Assembly (NCBI GenBank): GCA_026770585.1
Contig: MU646704.1
Location: forward strand, 305,714 to 326,614
Reading direction: 5' to 3'
Length of the DNA: 20,901 bases
Source: Baffinella frigidus
Taxonomy: Eukaryota > Cryptophyceae > Cryptomonadales > Baffinellaceae
Each line of letters starts with the position of its first letter. Within the stretch, counting starts at the first letter, position 1. Below the pieces are notes generated by a model. It had not been told where the DNA came from. It saw nothing but the letters and a program-made list of their open reading frames with translations, and did not search any database. A program made the position numbers and the translations under genes. Shown in pieces: positions 14,068 to 20,729 of the stretch.

Positions 14068-14168
14068 CTAGAACTTGTGGGGGGCCGACCACTTTCCCCA
14101 CCACGTCAACTTGTGGGGACCGGGCCACTTTCGCAAGTCAACTTATGGGGGGACGGACCACTTTCGCG
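14068..14168. repeat. About 31-bp minisatellite beside the E9 donor
   Basis: Three to four diverged units of AACTTGTGGGGxCGGACCACTTTCGC(CA)AGTC. The last half-unit is the E9 exon end itself (GCGAAAGTGGTCCG on the transcript), so the array seems to have grown from the 5' splice site. Confidence 0.75.
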
Positions 14169-14226
14169 ACGACGAGCGGGCGGCGCGCGCTCCCGAGGAT
14201 CTCCATGACCGCTTCTTGGACGAGAC
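14159..14226 (-). CDS. Exon E9 (65-68 nt)
   Basis: Acceptor ggtttcag. Two nt complete E8's last codon, then VQEAVMEILGSARRPLVVA. Two donors keep phase 0: GCGAAAGTG|GTCCGT or GCGAAA|GTGGTC, differing by one Val. Confidence 0.8.
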
Positions 14227-14482
14227 CTGAAACCGAAAGGCTTTAGATGGCTTCAAAAGACTTTAGATGGCTTTCCACCCTCTGTTTTAGACAGATGGGT
14301 TTCCAACCTCTGTTTTTTGTAACCTCTGTTTTAGACATTCGCGGTACAATTTTTAAAAACATATCAATCGCAACGTCTTTTCACGCCGCGAATTGTTGAC
14401 TTTGCACCAGGAGACACCACACAGCGGGGCCAGAAAGCCTTCGAGGCTAAAACCTCCGGCAACGAAATCTGGCCTAGGGTAC
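14227..14482. other. Non-repetitive intron E8-E9
   Basis: One of the few introns without telomere-like repeat. It contains ACTTTAGATGGCTT and CCAACCTCTGTTTTAGACA direct repeats (14245-14335) and a lone CCACACAGCGGGG foldback end at 14427. No exon is seen. Confidence 0.6.
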
Positions 14483-14633
14483 CGTGTGTCGCGTCCTCCG
14501 AAGCGTCGCTGTTTTCCGTGTCGGACGCCCGTGCGACCGACGTGATGGCCGCGAGTAGAAGGACGCTCACGCCCCCTTCTTCCAGGACCCCCCCGCGTTT
14601 CACCTCCCAGAGGTGCAGCGGGACTGCCCCCCC
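14483..14633 (-). CDS. Exon E8 (151 nt)
   Basis: Acceptor aacgcag, donor CACACG|GTACCC. Phase 0 in, 50 codons, 1 nt out. VPLHLWEVKRGGVLEEGG leads to VSVLLLAAITSVARA and a Ser/Asp/Glu-rich end. An open frame starting at the internal Met could look like a signal peptide, but it is an internal helix of this exon. Confidence 0.8.
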
Positions 14634-14640
14634 CTGCGTT

Positions 14641-14867
14641 TGGGATCAGGGTTCAGGGTTTGGGGTTTGGGGGTTTGGGGTTTGGGGCTCAGGGTCCAGG
14701 GTGTAGGGCTCAGCTTCGGGGCTCAGGGTGACGGGATAGACGCCTGAGGGCGTCTAGGCTCAGAACCGCCTCAGCATATATCCTGAGCCCAGAAACCCTC
14801 AGTCCTGAGTCATGGTGCAGGGTTTAGAGTTGAGGGACTAGGGCCTCTGGGCTGGGGTTTCCAAAAC
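14641..14867. repeat. Degenerate telomere-like intron
   Basis: TTTGGGG and TTCAGGG variants (14645-14715), then a diverged stretch with the inverted pair GACGCCTGAGGGCGTC (14738-14753). Confidence 0.75.
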
Positions 14868-14902
14868 CCCGCCGCGTTTCACCTCCCAGAGGTGCAGCGG
14901 AA
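14868..14902 (-). pseudogene. Partial copy of exon E8 with its own splice sites
   Basis: Acceptor ggtacag, then TT + VPLHLWEVKRGG without the initial Ala-coding part... identical to E8, donor GGCGGG|GTTTTG. It needs 1 nt from a preceding exon and leaves 0. The 34-nt candidate exon at 14949-14982 supplies exactly that, so the pair could be spliced in frame. Confidence 0.55.
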
Positions 14903-14948
14903 CTGTACCACCATGTATGGAGTCTGGTTTTTAGGGTGAACTCGACAC

Positions 14949-14982
14949 CCTGGAACGTAAAGCCTCCACCGTCAACTCTTTT
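14949..14982 (-). CDS. Possible optional exon upstream of E8 copy
   Basis: Acceptor cccccag, donor TCCAGG|GTGTCG. Reads KRVDGGGFTFQ with phase 0 in and 1 nt out. It is not needed in the main model, in which E7 joins E8 directly. Immediately upstream (14991-15004) is a relic of the E7 donor (AAGCACCGG|GTACAC). Confidence 0.35.
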
Positions 14983-15062
14983 CTGGGGGTGTACCCGGTG
15001 CTTGGCCGGGTTTAGGGTTGAGGGCCTGTTGAATACGGTTGGTTTCGGGGGGATGCACACTA

Positions 15063-15232
15063 ATAGGGTAACGGCCTGAAAATAGGGTAGTTAGGCTCAC
15101 GGCATTGCCTAGGACCTCCTACCGTAGGCCGAGGGATCCAAGGATCCTAGGACCAAAAAGTCTCGGCCTACGGTAGGAGGTCCTAGGCAATGCCGTAGGC
15201 CTAACTACCCCATTTTCAGGCCGTTAGCCTAT
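15063..15232. mobile_element. Foldback element, ATAGGGTAACG family, copy 2; near-perfect 71-bp arms
   Basis: Positions 15063-15133 pair with 15162-15232 with only a few mismatches; the ends are atagggtaacggcctgaaaa and its inverse. The loop is about 28 bp. Terminal identity to 13732-13897 defines a family. No coding capacity. Confidence 0.9.
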
Positions 15233-15237
15233 GAACA

Positions 15238-15305
15238 CGGTTTTTGGAGGCGAGGGTTCTGAGAGGGGCGAGGGATTCCTCGGAGGCGTGCGCGTTCGAG
15301 GCGGC
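15238..15305 (-). pseudogene. Exon E7 copy, 5'-truncated
   Basis: Reads AASNAHASEESLAPLRTLAS, nearly identical to E7, but without the SSQLASLL start or an AG. The 3' end is changed to AAAAACCG and abuts the foldback. Confidence 0.75.
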
Positions 15306-15466
15306 CGCGCGCAGGGTCAAACCATCGGGTCCTTACATGTCTTTGTACCGAGCAGTTATTAATCACTACCACGAAAATAGAAGGACCGATCTGGGTAGCT
15401 CACGTGTGGGGCTTGGACCCTGAAGGTCCAGAGTTGAGGGTTTAGGGTTTAGGGTTTGGCGTGTAC
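15306..15466. other. Mostly unique intron sequence
   Basis: About 120 bp of non-repeat DNA (15315-15430), then four TTTAGGG units next to the E7 donor. No exon recognised. Confidence 0.6.
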
Positions 15467-15565
15467 CCGGTGCTTGGCGGCGAGGGTTCTGAGAGGGGCG
15501 AGGGATTCTTCGGAGGCGTGCGCGTTGGAGGCGGATGCGAGGAGCGACGCCAGTTGCGATGAGGC
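15467..15565 (-). CDS. Exon E7, intact copy (33 codons)
   Basis: Acceptor gaccgcag, donor CACCGG|GTACAC; phase 0 at both ends. SSQLASLLASASNAHASEE is followed by LAPLRTLAAKHR. At least seven partial copies of its 5' part lie upstream in the transcript, between 15878 and 16740. Confidence 0.85.
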
Positions 15566-15751
15566 CTGCGGTCGAGGGGGTGAGCGTTCAGCGTTTGGGG
15601 TTTGAAGTTTGATTGGTCACGTAACTAGCCATAAAGTAGCCAGTCACGAGGTTGGAACACCTTATCCTGGTACAAAGATTTACAACCCCTCATATAAACA
15701 TAAACAGGATCCACAAGCATTCTCGAGTTGAATGCGTACCCGCCTCGAGTT
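15547..15751. repeat. Segmental direct repeat, copy 1
   Basis: Contains the E7 acceptor end plus about 180 bp of intron (e.g. gattggtcacgtaact, ccttatcctggtacaaag, gcattctcgagttgaatgcg). It is repeated at 16727-16925 with about 95% identity by eye and a small CATAAA indel. Confidence 0.9.
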
Positions 15752-15877
15752 GGAGGCGGATGCGAGGGCTGTCACAAGGCGGTACAAAAAGGTACAAGCC
15801 GGTACAAAAAGTTACTACCGTCACGTCCAAATAAGCCGTCCATCTATCATATATAGGCCACACCCACAAAAATTCTC
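15752..15877. other. Unique intron stretch with GGTACAA repeats
   Basis: GGCGGTACAAAAAGGTACAAGCCGGTACAAAAAG followed by AT-richer sequence; no exon. Confidence 0.6.
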
Positions 15878-15900
15878 AGCGACGCTAGCTGCGATGAGGC
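15878..15900 (-). pseudogene. Exon E7 copy, 3'-truncated
   Basis: Acceptor gaccgcag, ASSQLAS, then loss of similarity. Confidence 0.7.
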
Positions 15901-15984
15901 CTGCGGTCAAGGCGGTGAGCGTTCAGGGGAGAAGGTTTGGGGGGTTAGTGTGTGTGTAGTATAGATGTTAGGATGCAGGGTCTA

Positions 15985-16076
15985 GTCTGTCGGGTAGGGG
16001 TTAGGGTACAGGGTCTAGGGTGTAGATAGCGTCCGGTAGGGGTTAGGGTACAGGGTCTAGGGTGTAGATAGCGTCC
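15985..16076. repeat. Tandem 51-bp repeat
   Basis: CGGGTAGGGGTTAGGGTACAGGGTCTAGGGTGTAGATAGCGTC occurs at about 15989 and 16031; a local duplication of telomere-like DNA. Confidence 0.85.
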
Positions 16077-16142
16077 AAGGCTCTCCGCGGATGCGTGTGC
16101 GTTTGAAGCGGTCACGAGGAGCGACGCCACTTGCGATCAGGC
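16070..16142 (-). pseudogene. Exon E7 copy with a nonsense codon
   Basis: Acceptor cccgcag, then GCC TGA in place of GCC TCA, followed by SQVASLLVTASNAHASAESL. The stop and lost 3' end mark it as dead. Confidence 0.8.
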
Positions 16143-16184
16143 CTGCGGGAAAGAAACGCGGATTCGCGTTCAGGGTTGTGTTAG

Positions 16185-16440
16185 ATGTTATCCCGCCAGG
16201 CATTTGATGGAAATGCTTCGGAGTTCCCGCGGTGGGAGGCGTTCGCGAGGAGCCTCCTGGCGGTTGCGCCAGTTGCGAGGATTGGGTTTGAGATCTACGA
16301 TTTGAAAGTTATTGTTTCTCGTTTGGAGCGATGCGAGTTGCGCCAGTTGCGAGGAGGCCTGCGCGGGGATAGGGTATGTGATTCACGATTTGAAGGTTGT
16401 TGTTTCTCGTTTGGAGCGACGCGAGTTGCGATGAGTCCTG
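16185..16440 (-). pseudogene. Cluster of short exon E7 copies
   Basis: Partial copies end at about 16270 (SSQLAQ-like, degraded), 16358 (acceptor cgcgcag, ASSQLAQLASL) and 16437 (acceptor ttccgcag, DSSQLASLQT). The last two share an about 80-bp flanking unit with tttgaa(a/g)gtt and tgtttctcgtttggagcga, so the unit was duplicated. Confidence 0.7.
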
Positions 16441-16517
16441 CGGAAACAGAAGGGGGTTGGCGTTGAGGGTTTGGGGTTTGGGGTTTGGAACAGCCCCGCC
16501 GGCAGGCTCGTGAACGC

Positions 16518-16537
16518 CCGCGTGACCGGTCACGCGG
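16518..16537. repeat. 20-bp perfect palindrome
   Basis: ccgcgtgaccggtcacgcgg reads identically on both strands; it sits in a non-repeat intron island between two E7 relics. Confidence 0.9.
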
Positions 16538-16570
16538 ACGCCGAAGCCAGACGGTCGGTCGTTACTGCCT

Positions 16571-16592
16571 TGCGTGTTCCTTGCGATGAGTC
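16571..16592 (-). pseudogene. Exon E7 acceptor relic
   Basis: ttccgcag|GACTCATCGCAAGG; the flanking AACAGAAGGGGGTT and TTTGGGG run repeats that of the 16437 copy. Confidence 0.65.
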
Positions 16593-16620
16593 CTGCGGAA
16601 ACAGAAGGGGGTTAGCGTTG

Positions 16621-16690
16621 AGGGTTTGGGGTTTGGGGTTTGGAGTTTGGGGTTTGGAGTTTGGAGTTTGGGGTTTGGATTTTGGTTGTA
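16621..16690. repeat. TTTGGGG/TTTGGAG array
   Basis: About nine units alternating GGGTTTGG and GGAGTTTGG. Confidence 0.9.
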
Positions 16691-16699
16691 GGGTCTAGG

Positions 16700-16740
16700 A
16701 TGGAGGCTGTCGCGAGCAGCGATGCCAGTTGCGGTGAGGC
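16700..16740 (-). pseudogene. Exon E7 copy, first in transcript order
   Basis: Acceptor gaccgcag, ASPQLASLLATAS, then loss of similarity. It belongs to the segmental repeat 16727-16925. Confidence 0.75.
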
Positions 16741-16925
16741 CTGCGGTCAAGGGGCAGGGCGTTCAGCGTTTGGGGTTTGAAGTTTGATTGGTCACGTAAC
16801 TTGCCACAAAGTGGCCAGTCACGAGGTTGGGACACCTTATCCTGGTACAAAGATTTACAACCCCTCATATAAACAGGATCCACAAGCATTCTCGAGTTGA
16901 ATGCGTACCCGCCTCGAGTTTCGAA
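16727..16925. repeat. Segmental direct repeat, copy 2
   Basis: Partner of 15547-15751, same order and orientation, offset about 1.18 kb. Confidence 0.9.
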
Positions 16926-17017
16926 TTTCGGGTCCAGGGGACCAGGGTTAGGGTGTGCAGCTCCTCAGAGGGTCTAGGGGTTGGGTTATCGGGTTTAGGG
17001 TTGGGACAGCGTCCTAC

Positions 17018-17046
17018 CTGGGGTGCGATGGCCTCGAAGACGTTTT
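17018..17046 (-). pseudogene. Truncated copy of the exon E6 end
   Basis: VFEAIAPQ and donor CCCCAG|GTAGGACGC, as in E6; upstream is CCCAAAAC repeat. Confidence 0.75.
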
Positions 17047-17183
17047 GGGTTTGGGGGGTTGGGTTTGGTTAGGGGTTAGGGGTTGGGGTGTAGGGTTCAG
17101 ATATGTTGTAGGGTTCAGATAGCTACGTTGCAGAGTTCAGAAAGGCTCAGATAGCTGGGTTGCAGAGTTCAGGGGTTAGACAC

Positions 17184-17243
17184 CTGAAATGCGATGACAT
17201 GCGATGGCTCCGAAGGCGGTCGCCGCCCAGCGCCGCCACCCAG
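17184..17243 (-). pseudogene. Exon E6 copy, frameshifted
   Basis: Starts within ATCTGGGTGGCGGCGCTG (IWVAAL), loses about 13 nt in the middle, and ends CATCGCATTTCAG|GTGTC. Its 5' side is replaced by a CCACACAGCGG foldback end (17250-17297). Confidence 0.75.
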
Positions 17244-17249
17244 ATCCAC

Positions 17250-17297
17250 ACAGCGGACTACCAAGGAATTTCGTGAACAACTCGTACGTGGATAGGG
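17250..17297. mobile_element. One arm of a CCACACAGCGG foldback
   Basis: tccacacagcggactaccaa, then ggaatttcgtgaacaa and gtacgtgga match the family arm. No second arm is seen nearby; the fragment separates E6 from its truncated copy. Confidence 0.65.
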
Positions 17298-17315
17298 GTT
17301 CAGGCGGCGTCCTAC

Positions 17316-17396
17316 CTGGGATGCGATGGCTTCGAAGGCGCGCGCGCGCTGGGGGTCGCCGCGTAGCGCCGCCACCCAGATCGCCGCCTCGCCCCC
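17316..17396 (-). CDS. Exon E6 (27 codons)
   Basis: Acceptor cacacag, donor TCCCAG|GTAGGA; phase 0 at both ends. AIWVAALRGDPQRARAFEA looks like the ExxxWLxAL helix found in URB1-type proteins (memory-based). Two truncated copies follow. Confidence 0.85.
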
Positions 17397-17578
17397 CTGT
17401 GTGGCGTGGAGGAGCGCGCGGTTTAGGGTGCACGATCTGTGTGTGTAGGGTGTTAAAGGTTTAGGGGTTTAGGGTGTGTGGTTTTTGGTTCAGGGTGTAG
17501 GGTTAAGTTCGGATTCCGGGTGAGGTTTTGGGGGTTAAGGCTTGAGGGGTTATGGGTGTGGGGGTGACCCCCTCGGCG

Positions 17579-17612
17579 TTCTGGGGCGGGACGAGGGAGG
17601 CGTCCTCCAGCG
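17579..17612 (-). pseudogene. Exon E5 copy, 5'-truncated
   Basis: LEDASLVPPQNAEG and donor GAGGGG|GTCACC; the first third and the acceptor are missing. Confidence 0.75.
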
Positions 17613-17621
17613 TTGGGGTTT

Positions 17622-17755
17622 AGGGTCTGGGGTCTATGGTTAAGGGTGTATTTGGGGTCTATGGTTAAGGGTGTATTTGGGGTCTATGGTTAATGGTGTA
17701 TCTGGGGTCTATTAATGGTGTATGTGGGGTCTGTGGATGGTGTATTTGGGATCTA
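17622..17755. repeat. 25-bp minisatellite
   Basis: Five units of TTTGGGGTCTATGGTTAAGGGTGTA with progressive loss of the middle part; built from telomere-like heptamers. Confidence 0.9.
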
Positions 17756-17771
17756 AGGGTGTGGGGTTTAC

Positions 17772-17837
17772 CCCCTCGGCGTCCTTGGGCGGCACGAGTG
17801 ACGCGTCCTCCAACGCCGAGTACGCGAGCGTCCGCGC
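17772..17837 (-). CDS. Exon E5 (22 codons)
   Basis: Acceptor atggcag, donor GAGGGG|GTAAAC; phase 0 at both ends. ARTLAYSALEDASLVPP is followed by KDAEG. It has a 5'-truncated copy on the left and a 3'-truncated copy on the right. Confidence 0.85.
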
Positions 17838-17995
17838 CTGCCATCCGGTGAGGGGTTAAACCTTAAACCGCACGGCCGTGCGCGTTTCAGGTTTAGGGTT
17901 TAGGGTTCAGAGTCTTGGGCGTGGGGCTTGGGGTTTAGGGTGTGGGGCTTTGGGTTTGGGGTGAGTGGTTTGGGGTGAGGGGTTTGGGGTTTAGG

Positions 17996-18020
17996 GCGCC
18001 GAGTACGCGAGCGTCCGCGC
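17996..18020 (-). pseudogene. Exon E5 copy, 3'-truncated
   Basis: Acceptor gacggcag, ARTLAYSA, then CCCTAAAC repeat at once. Confidence 0.8.
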
Positions 18021-18027
18021 CTGCCGT

Positions 18028-18240
18028 CCGGCGAGGGGTTGGGGTTTAGGGTCTAGGGTTTGAGGTGTGGGGTTTGGGGTGTGGGGTTTGGGGTTTGGGG
18101 TGTGGGGTTTGGGGTTTGAGATGAGGGGTTTGGGGTTTGGGGTTTAGGGTTTAGGGTGTGGGGTGTGGTGTGAGGGGTGAGGGGTGAGGGGTGAGGGGTG
18201 AATGGGGAAGGGGTTGAAGGTGTAGGGTGTAGGGTTGAAA
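18028..18240. repeat. TTTGGGG, TGTGGGG and TGAGGGG arrays
   Basis: Locally uniform blocks; TGAGGGG at 18170-18200. Confidence 0.95.
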
Positions 18241-18249
18241 GGCAAAAAC

Positions 18250-18290
18250 CTGGTGCGCAATGGCCCCGACCCCCCCCCGCCGCCCCCGCT
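18250..18290 (-). pseudogene. Truncated copy of the exon E4 end
   Basis: GAIAHQ and donor CACCAG|GTTTTT are kept; a 9-G run against 8 shifts the frame upstream. Confidence 0.75.
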
Positions 18291-18383
18291 TCAGAAGGTG
18301 AGAGGTTTAAGGTAAAGGGTGTACGGATCAAGGGCAAGCGTGTCCCTGTAGGGTGCAGGGTTCGGGGGTTTGAGGTTTCAAAC

Positions 18384-18545
18384 CTGGTGCGCAATGGCCC
18401 CCACCCCCCCCGCCGCCCCCACCTCCTCCCCCGCAGAGATCATGCACGCGTCCAGCAGCAGCCCGAAGTTGCTCACGCCAAAAGTGGCCCCCGCGCCAGA
18501 AGTTGCCCCCGCGCCACTTGCCTTCGGCCCCGGCGCGAACCACGC
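18384..18545 (-). CDS. Exon E4 (54 codons)
   Basis: Acceptor aaccacag, donor CACCAG|GTTTGA; phase 0 at both ends. A Gly/Ala/Thr-rich linker with internal GAGATSGAGATFG repeats precedes NFGLLLDACMISAGEEVG and the end GAIAHQ. Confidence 0.85.
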
Positions 18546-18559
18546 CTGTGGTTTGGGGT

Positions 18560-18792
18560 TGATGGGTTAGGGTTGAGGGGTCAGGGTTTAGGGTTTAGGG
18601 TTTAGGGTTCAGGGTGTAGGGTTTTGAGTTTAGGGTTTGGGGTTTAGGGTTACGGGTTTGAGGTTTGAGCTTTAGGGTTTCGGGTTCAGGGTTCAGGGTT
18701 CAGGGTTTAGGGTGCAGGGTTTAGGGTTCAGGGTTCAGGGTTCAGGCATCAGGGTTCAGGGTTCAGGATTGAGGGTTTAGGGTTTAGGGGGT
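18560..18792. repeat. TTTAGGG/TTCAGGG intron
   Basis: Mixed telomere-like heptamers, TTCAGGG in triplets; no gene. Confidence 0.9.
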
Positions 18793-18798
18793 TTCACA

Positions 18799-18827
18799 CG
18801 CCTTGGGTTGCGGCGGGGCGGCGTGGA
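18799..18827 (-). pseudogene. Truncated copy of the exon E3 end
   Basis: HAAPPQPK-coding sequence (CACGCCGCCCCGCCGCAACC), then AAG|GCGTGTG, where E3 has AAG|GTGTGC. Confidence 0.7.
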
Positions 18828-18889
18828 AGGTTCAGGGTTCAGGATTCTGGGTTCAGGATTTAGGCTTTAGGGTTTCGGAGATTGCACAC

Positions 18890-18977
18890 CTTGGGTTGGG
18901 GCGGGGCGGCGTGGAGGAGCGCGAGGGTTTGCAGGAGCGCGGGGGGTGATGCTGCCACGCGCGGCTCGCGTAGCGAC
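18890..18977 (-). CDS. Exon E3, intact copy (88 nt)
   Basis: Acceptor gggagcag, donor CCCAAG|GTGTGC. One nt from E2's split codon, then SLREPRVAAS and PPALLQTLALLHAAPPQPK; phase 0 out. Confidence 0.85.
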
Positions 18978-19104
18978 CTGCTCCCAGAGATGAATTTATT
19001 AAAAGATTAATAAGATGATTAAGAGGCTTTGGCGTTTGGGGTGCAGGGCTTGGGAATTGGGGGTGAGGGTTTAGGGGTGAGGGGTGAGGGGATCTAGGGT
19101 GTGG
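18978..19104. repeat. Duplicated intron unit with AGATGAATTTATTAAAAG
   Basis: About 120 bp starting ctgctcccagagatgaattt is repeated at 19329-19460 in the same order, offset 351 bp and nearly identical. Confidence 0.9.
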
Positions 19105-19109
19105 AGCGT

Positions 19110-19190
19110 AGGTGTCGGGTGGTGTGGAGGAGAGCGAGGGTCTGGAGGAGCGCGGGGGGTGATGCTGCCACGCGGGGCTCGCGCAGCGAT
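19110..19190 (-). pseudogene. Exon E3 copy 2
   Basis: Acceptor accccag; SLREPRVAASPPALLQTLAL intact, then LHTTRH without the AAPPQPK end and donor. Confidence 0.75.
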
Positions 19191-19290
19191 CTGGGGTTGG
19201 GGTTTGGGATTTAGGTGTTTATGTGTGGTGATTATGCTTCAGGGTTGAGGGCTTCTGGTGCAGGTGGGATTTAGGGTTCTGGGTTCTGGG

Positions 19291-19328
19291 TTTGGAGGAG
19301 CGCTGGGGGGGGTGCTGCCACGCGCGGC
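19291..19328 (-). pseudogene. Exon E3 copy 3, internal deletion
   Basis: Acceptor gggagcag as in E3, but the SLRE codons are deleted; PRVAAPPPALLQT follows, then repeat. Confidence 0.75.
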
Positions 19329-19462
19329 CTGCTCCCAGAGATGAATTTATTAAAAGATTAATAAGATGATTAAGAGGCTTTGGCGTTTGGGGTGCAGGGC
19401 TTGGGAATTGGGGGTGAGGGTTTAGGGGTGAGGGGTCAGGGGATCTAGGGTGTGGAGCGTAG

Positions 19463-19541
19463 GTGTCGGGAGGTGTGGAGGAGCGCGAGGGTTTGGAGGA
19501 GCGCGGGGGGGGTTGCTGCCACGCGCGGCTCACGGAGCGAT
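19463..19541 (-). pseudogene. Exon E3 copy 4
   Basis: Acceptor accccag; SLREPRVAATPPALLQTLAL, then LHTSRHL. Same breakpoint as copy 2, so copies 2 and 4 share an ancestor. Confidence 0.75.
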
Positions 19542-19544
19542 CTG

Positions 19545-19884
19545 GGGTTGGGGGTTGGGGTTTGGGGTTTGGGGGTTGGGGGTTGAGGTGAGGGGTGATG
19601 CGTGAAGGGTGCGGGGTGAGGGGTGAGGGGTGATGTGGGGGGGGTGAGGGGTGAGGGGTGAGGAGTAATGGGGTTTGAGGTTTGGGGTTTGGGGTTGGGA
19701 GTTTGGGTTCGGGGTTGGGGTTTGGGTTTGGGGTTTAGGGCTTGGGGTGTGGGGTTTAGGACGTATTCTTCCACCCGTCCTCTTAGGGTTTAGGGTTTGG
19801 GGTTGCGGGTTTAGGATTTGGGGTTCGGGGTTTAGGGTTTAGGGTTTCGGGTTAAGGGTTTAGGGTTTAGGGGTTTGGGGTTAC
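19545..19884. repeat. TTTGGGG, TGAGGGG and TTTAGGG intron
   Basis: Telomere-like heptamers in blocks, interrupted only by ACGTATTCTTCCACCCGTCC at 19760-19780. Confidence 0.9.
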
Positions 19885-19916
19885 CGCGCAAATTCGACCC
19901 TGTTCTGCGCGAGCGC
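19885..19916 (-). pseudogene. Exon E2 copy, 5'-truncated
   Basis: ALAQNRVEFA plus 2 nt and donor GCGCG|GTAACC. It has gained an AG-type start (ccctgag) and is 32 nt, still phase compatible. Confidence 0.7.
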
Positions 19917-19994
19917 CTCAGGGACCACGTGTGTCATAAAATCATTGTAATGACGCAGTCAAAATTTGCCGCCCAGTTCTTGACTTTTCAAGAA

Positions 19995-20345
19995 CCGTTG
20001 TTTATTGCCAGTGTCCAACACCCCCCCTGGTACTAACGCACTGTAAAAAGAGTGTGTCTAACACCGCCCCCTAAAACTTCCTGGTACAAACCGTTTTAGG
20101 ATTTGAGGGATTTAGGGTGTATGGGTAATTACCGCGCGAGGTCGACCCTGTTCTGCGCGAGCGCCTGCGGAACTACGTGTGTCCAACACCCCGCGCTAAA
20201 ACTCCATGGTACTAACGCATTATAAGAGAGTGTGTCTCACACCACGCACTAAAACTCACTGGTACTGACGTATTGTAAGAGACCGTGTCTAACACCGCTC
20301 TCTAAACTTTCCTGGTGCAAACGCATTGTAAAGAAAGACTTGTAG
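19995..20345. repeat. 53-bp minisatellite
   Basis: Units near GTGTCTAACACCGC...CTAAAACT..CTGGTACTAACGCATTGTAAGAGA occur at 20200, 20253 and 20306 with 53-bp spacing, plus two diverged ones at 20000-20095. On the transcript the unit contains GTTAGTACCAG. Confidence 0.8.
20133..20164 (-). pseudogene. Exon E2 copy, 5'-truncated
   Basis: Acceptor-like ttccgcag; ALAQNRVDLA plus 2 nt, donor GCGCG|GTAATT. It could replace part of E2 in frame. Confidence 0.7.
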
Positions 20346-20353
20346 GGGGTTAC

Positions 20354-20418
20354 CTCGCGAGGTCGACCCTGTTCTGCGCGAGCGCCTCCGGGAGCAGCGC
20401 CGCGTACAGACTCAGCAC
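20354..20418 (-). CDS. Exon E2, intact copy (65 nt)
   Basis: Acceptor cacgcag, donor GCGAG|GTAACC. Phase 0 in, 2 nt out. SLYAALLPEALAQNRVDLA is the segment that suggests the LYxxxLPxxxxxxxxD region of URB1-type proteins (from memory). Its first codons are also copied at 20437-20449 and 20476-20489. Confidence 0.85.
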
Positions 20419-20436
20419 CTGCGTGTGGTTAGGTAT

Positions 20437-20489
20437 CAGGCTCAGAACCTGTGTGTGGTCAGGGATTTTGATGGTCAGGCTCAGCACCT
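20437..20489 (-). pseudogene. Two short copies of the exon E2 start
   Basis: acacag|GTTCTGAGCCTGA and gcacag|GTGCTGAGCCTGAC match the E2 start (GTGCTGAGTCTG) and keep the acceptor. Confidence 0.7.
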
Positions 20490-20534
20490 GTGCGGGGGTT
20501 GGAGTTTAGGCTGGTTGGGGTTGAAGGGTTCAGC

Positions 20535-20723
20535 GATCAGGGTTGAGAGATGAGGGCTTAGGGTGTGAGGTTGAGGGGGTTAGGTTCAGGGTTTAGGGTT
20601 CAAGGTGTAGGGTGTAGGGTGTAGGGGTTTAGGGTGTAGGGTTTAGGGTGGATAGTTCACGGTTCACGGTTCACGGTTCACGGTTCACGGTTCACGGTCC
20701 ATGGGTTAGGTGTGTCCCCGCAA
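20535..20723. repeat. TTTAGGG, TGTAGGG and TTCACGG arrays
   Basis: Six perfect TTCACGG units at 20656-20697 follow TGTAGGG. Confidence 0.95.
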
Positions 20724-20729
20724 CCTCAC

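Noticed and set aside
14364-14603. Small secreted protein with an apparent signal peptide
   Set aside because: The Met is internal to E8; the reading frame extends upstream to a good acceptor and a copy of the upstream part exists at 14868-14902.
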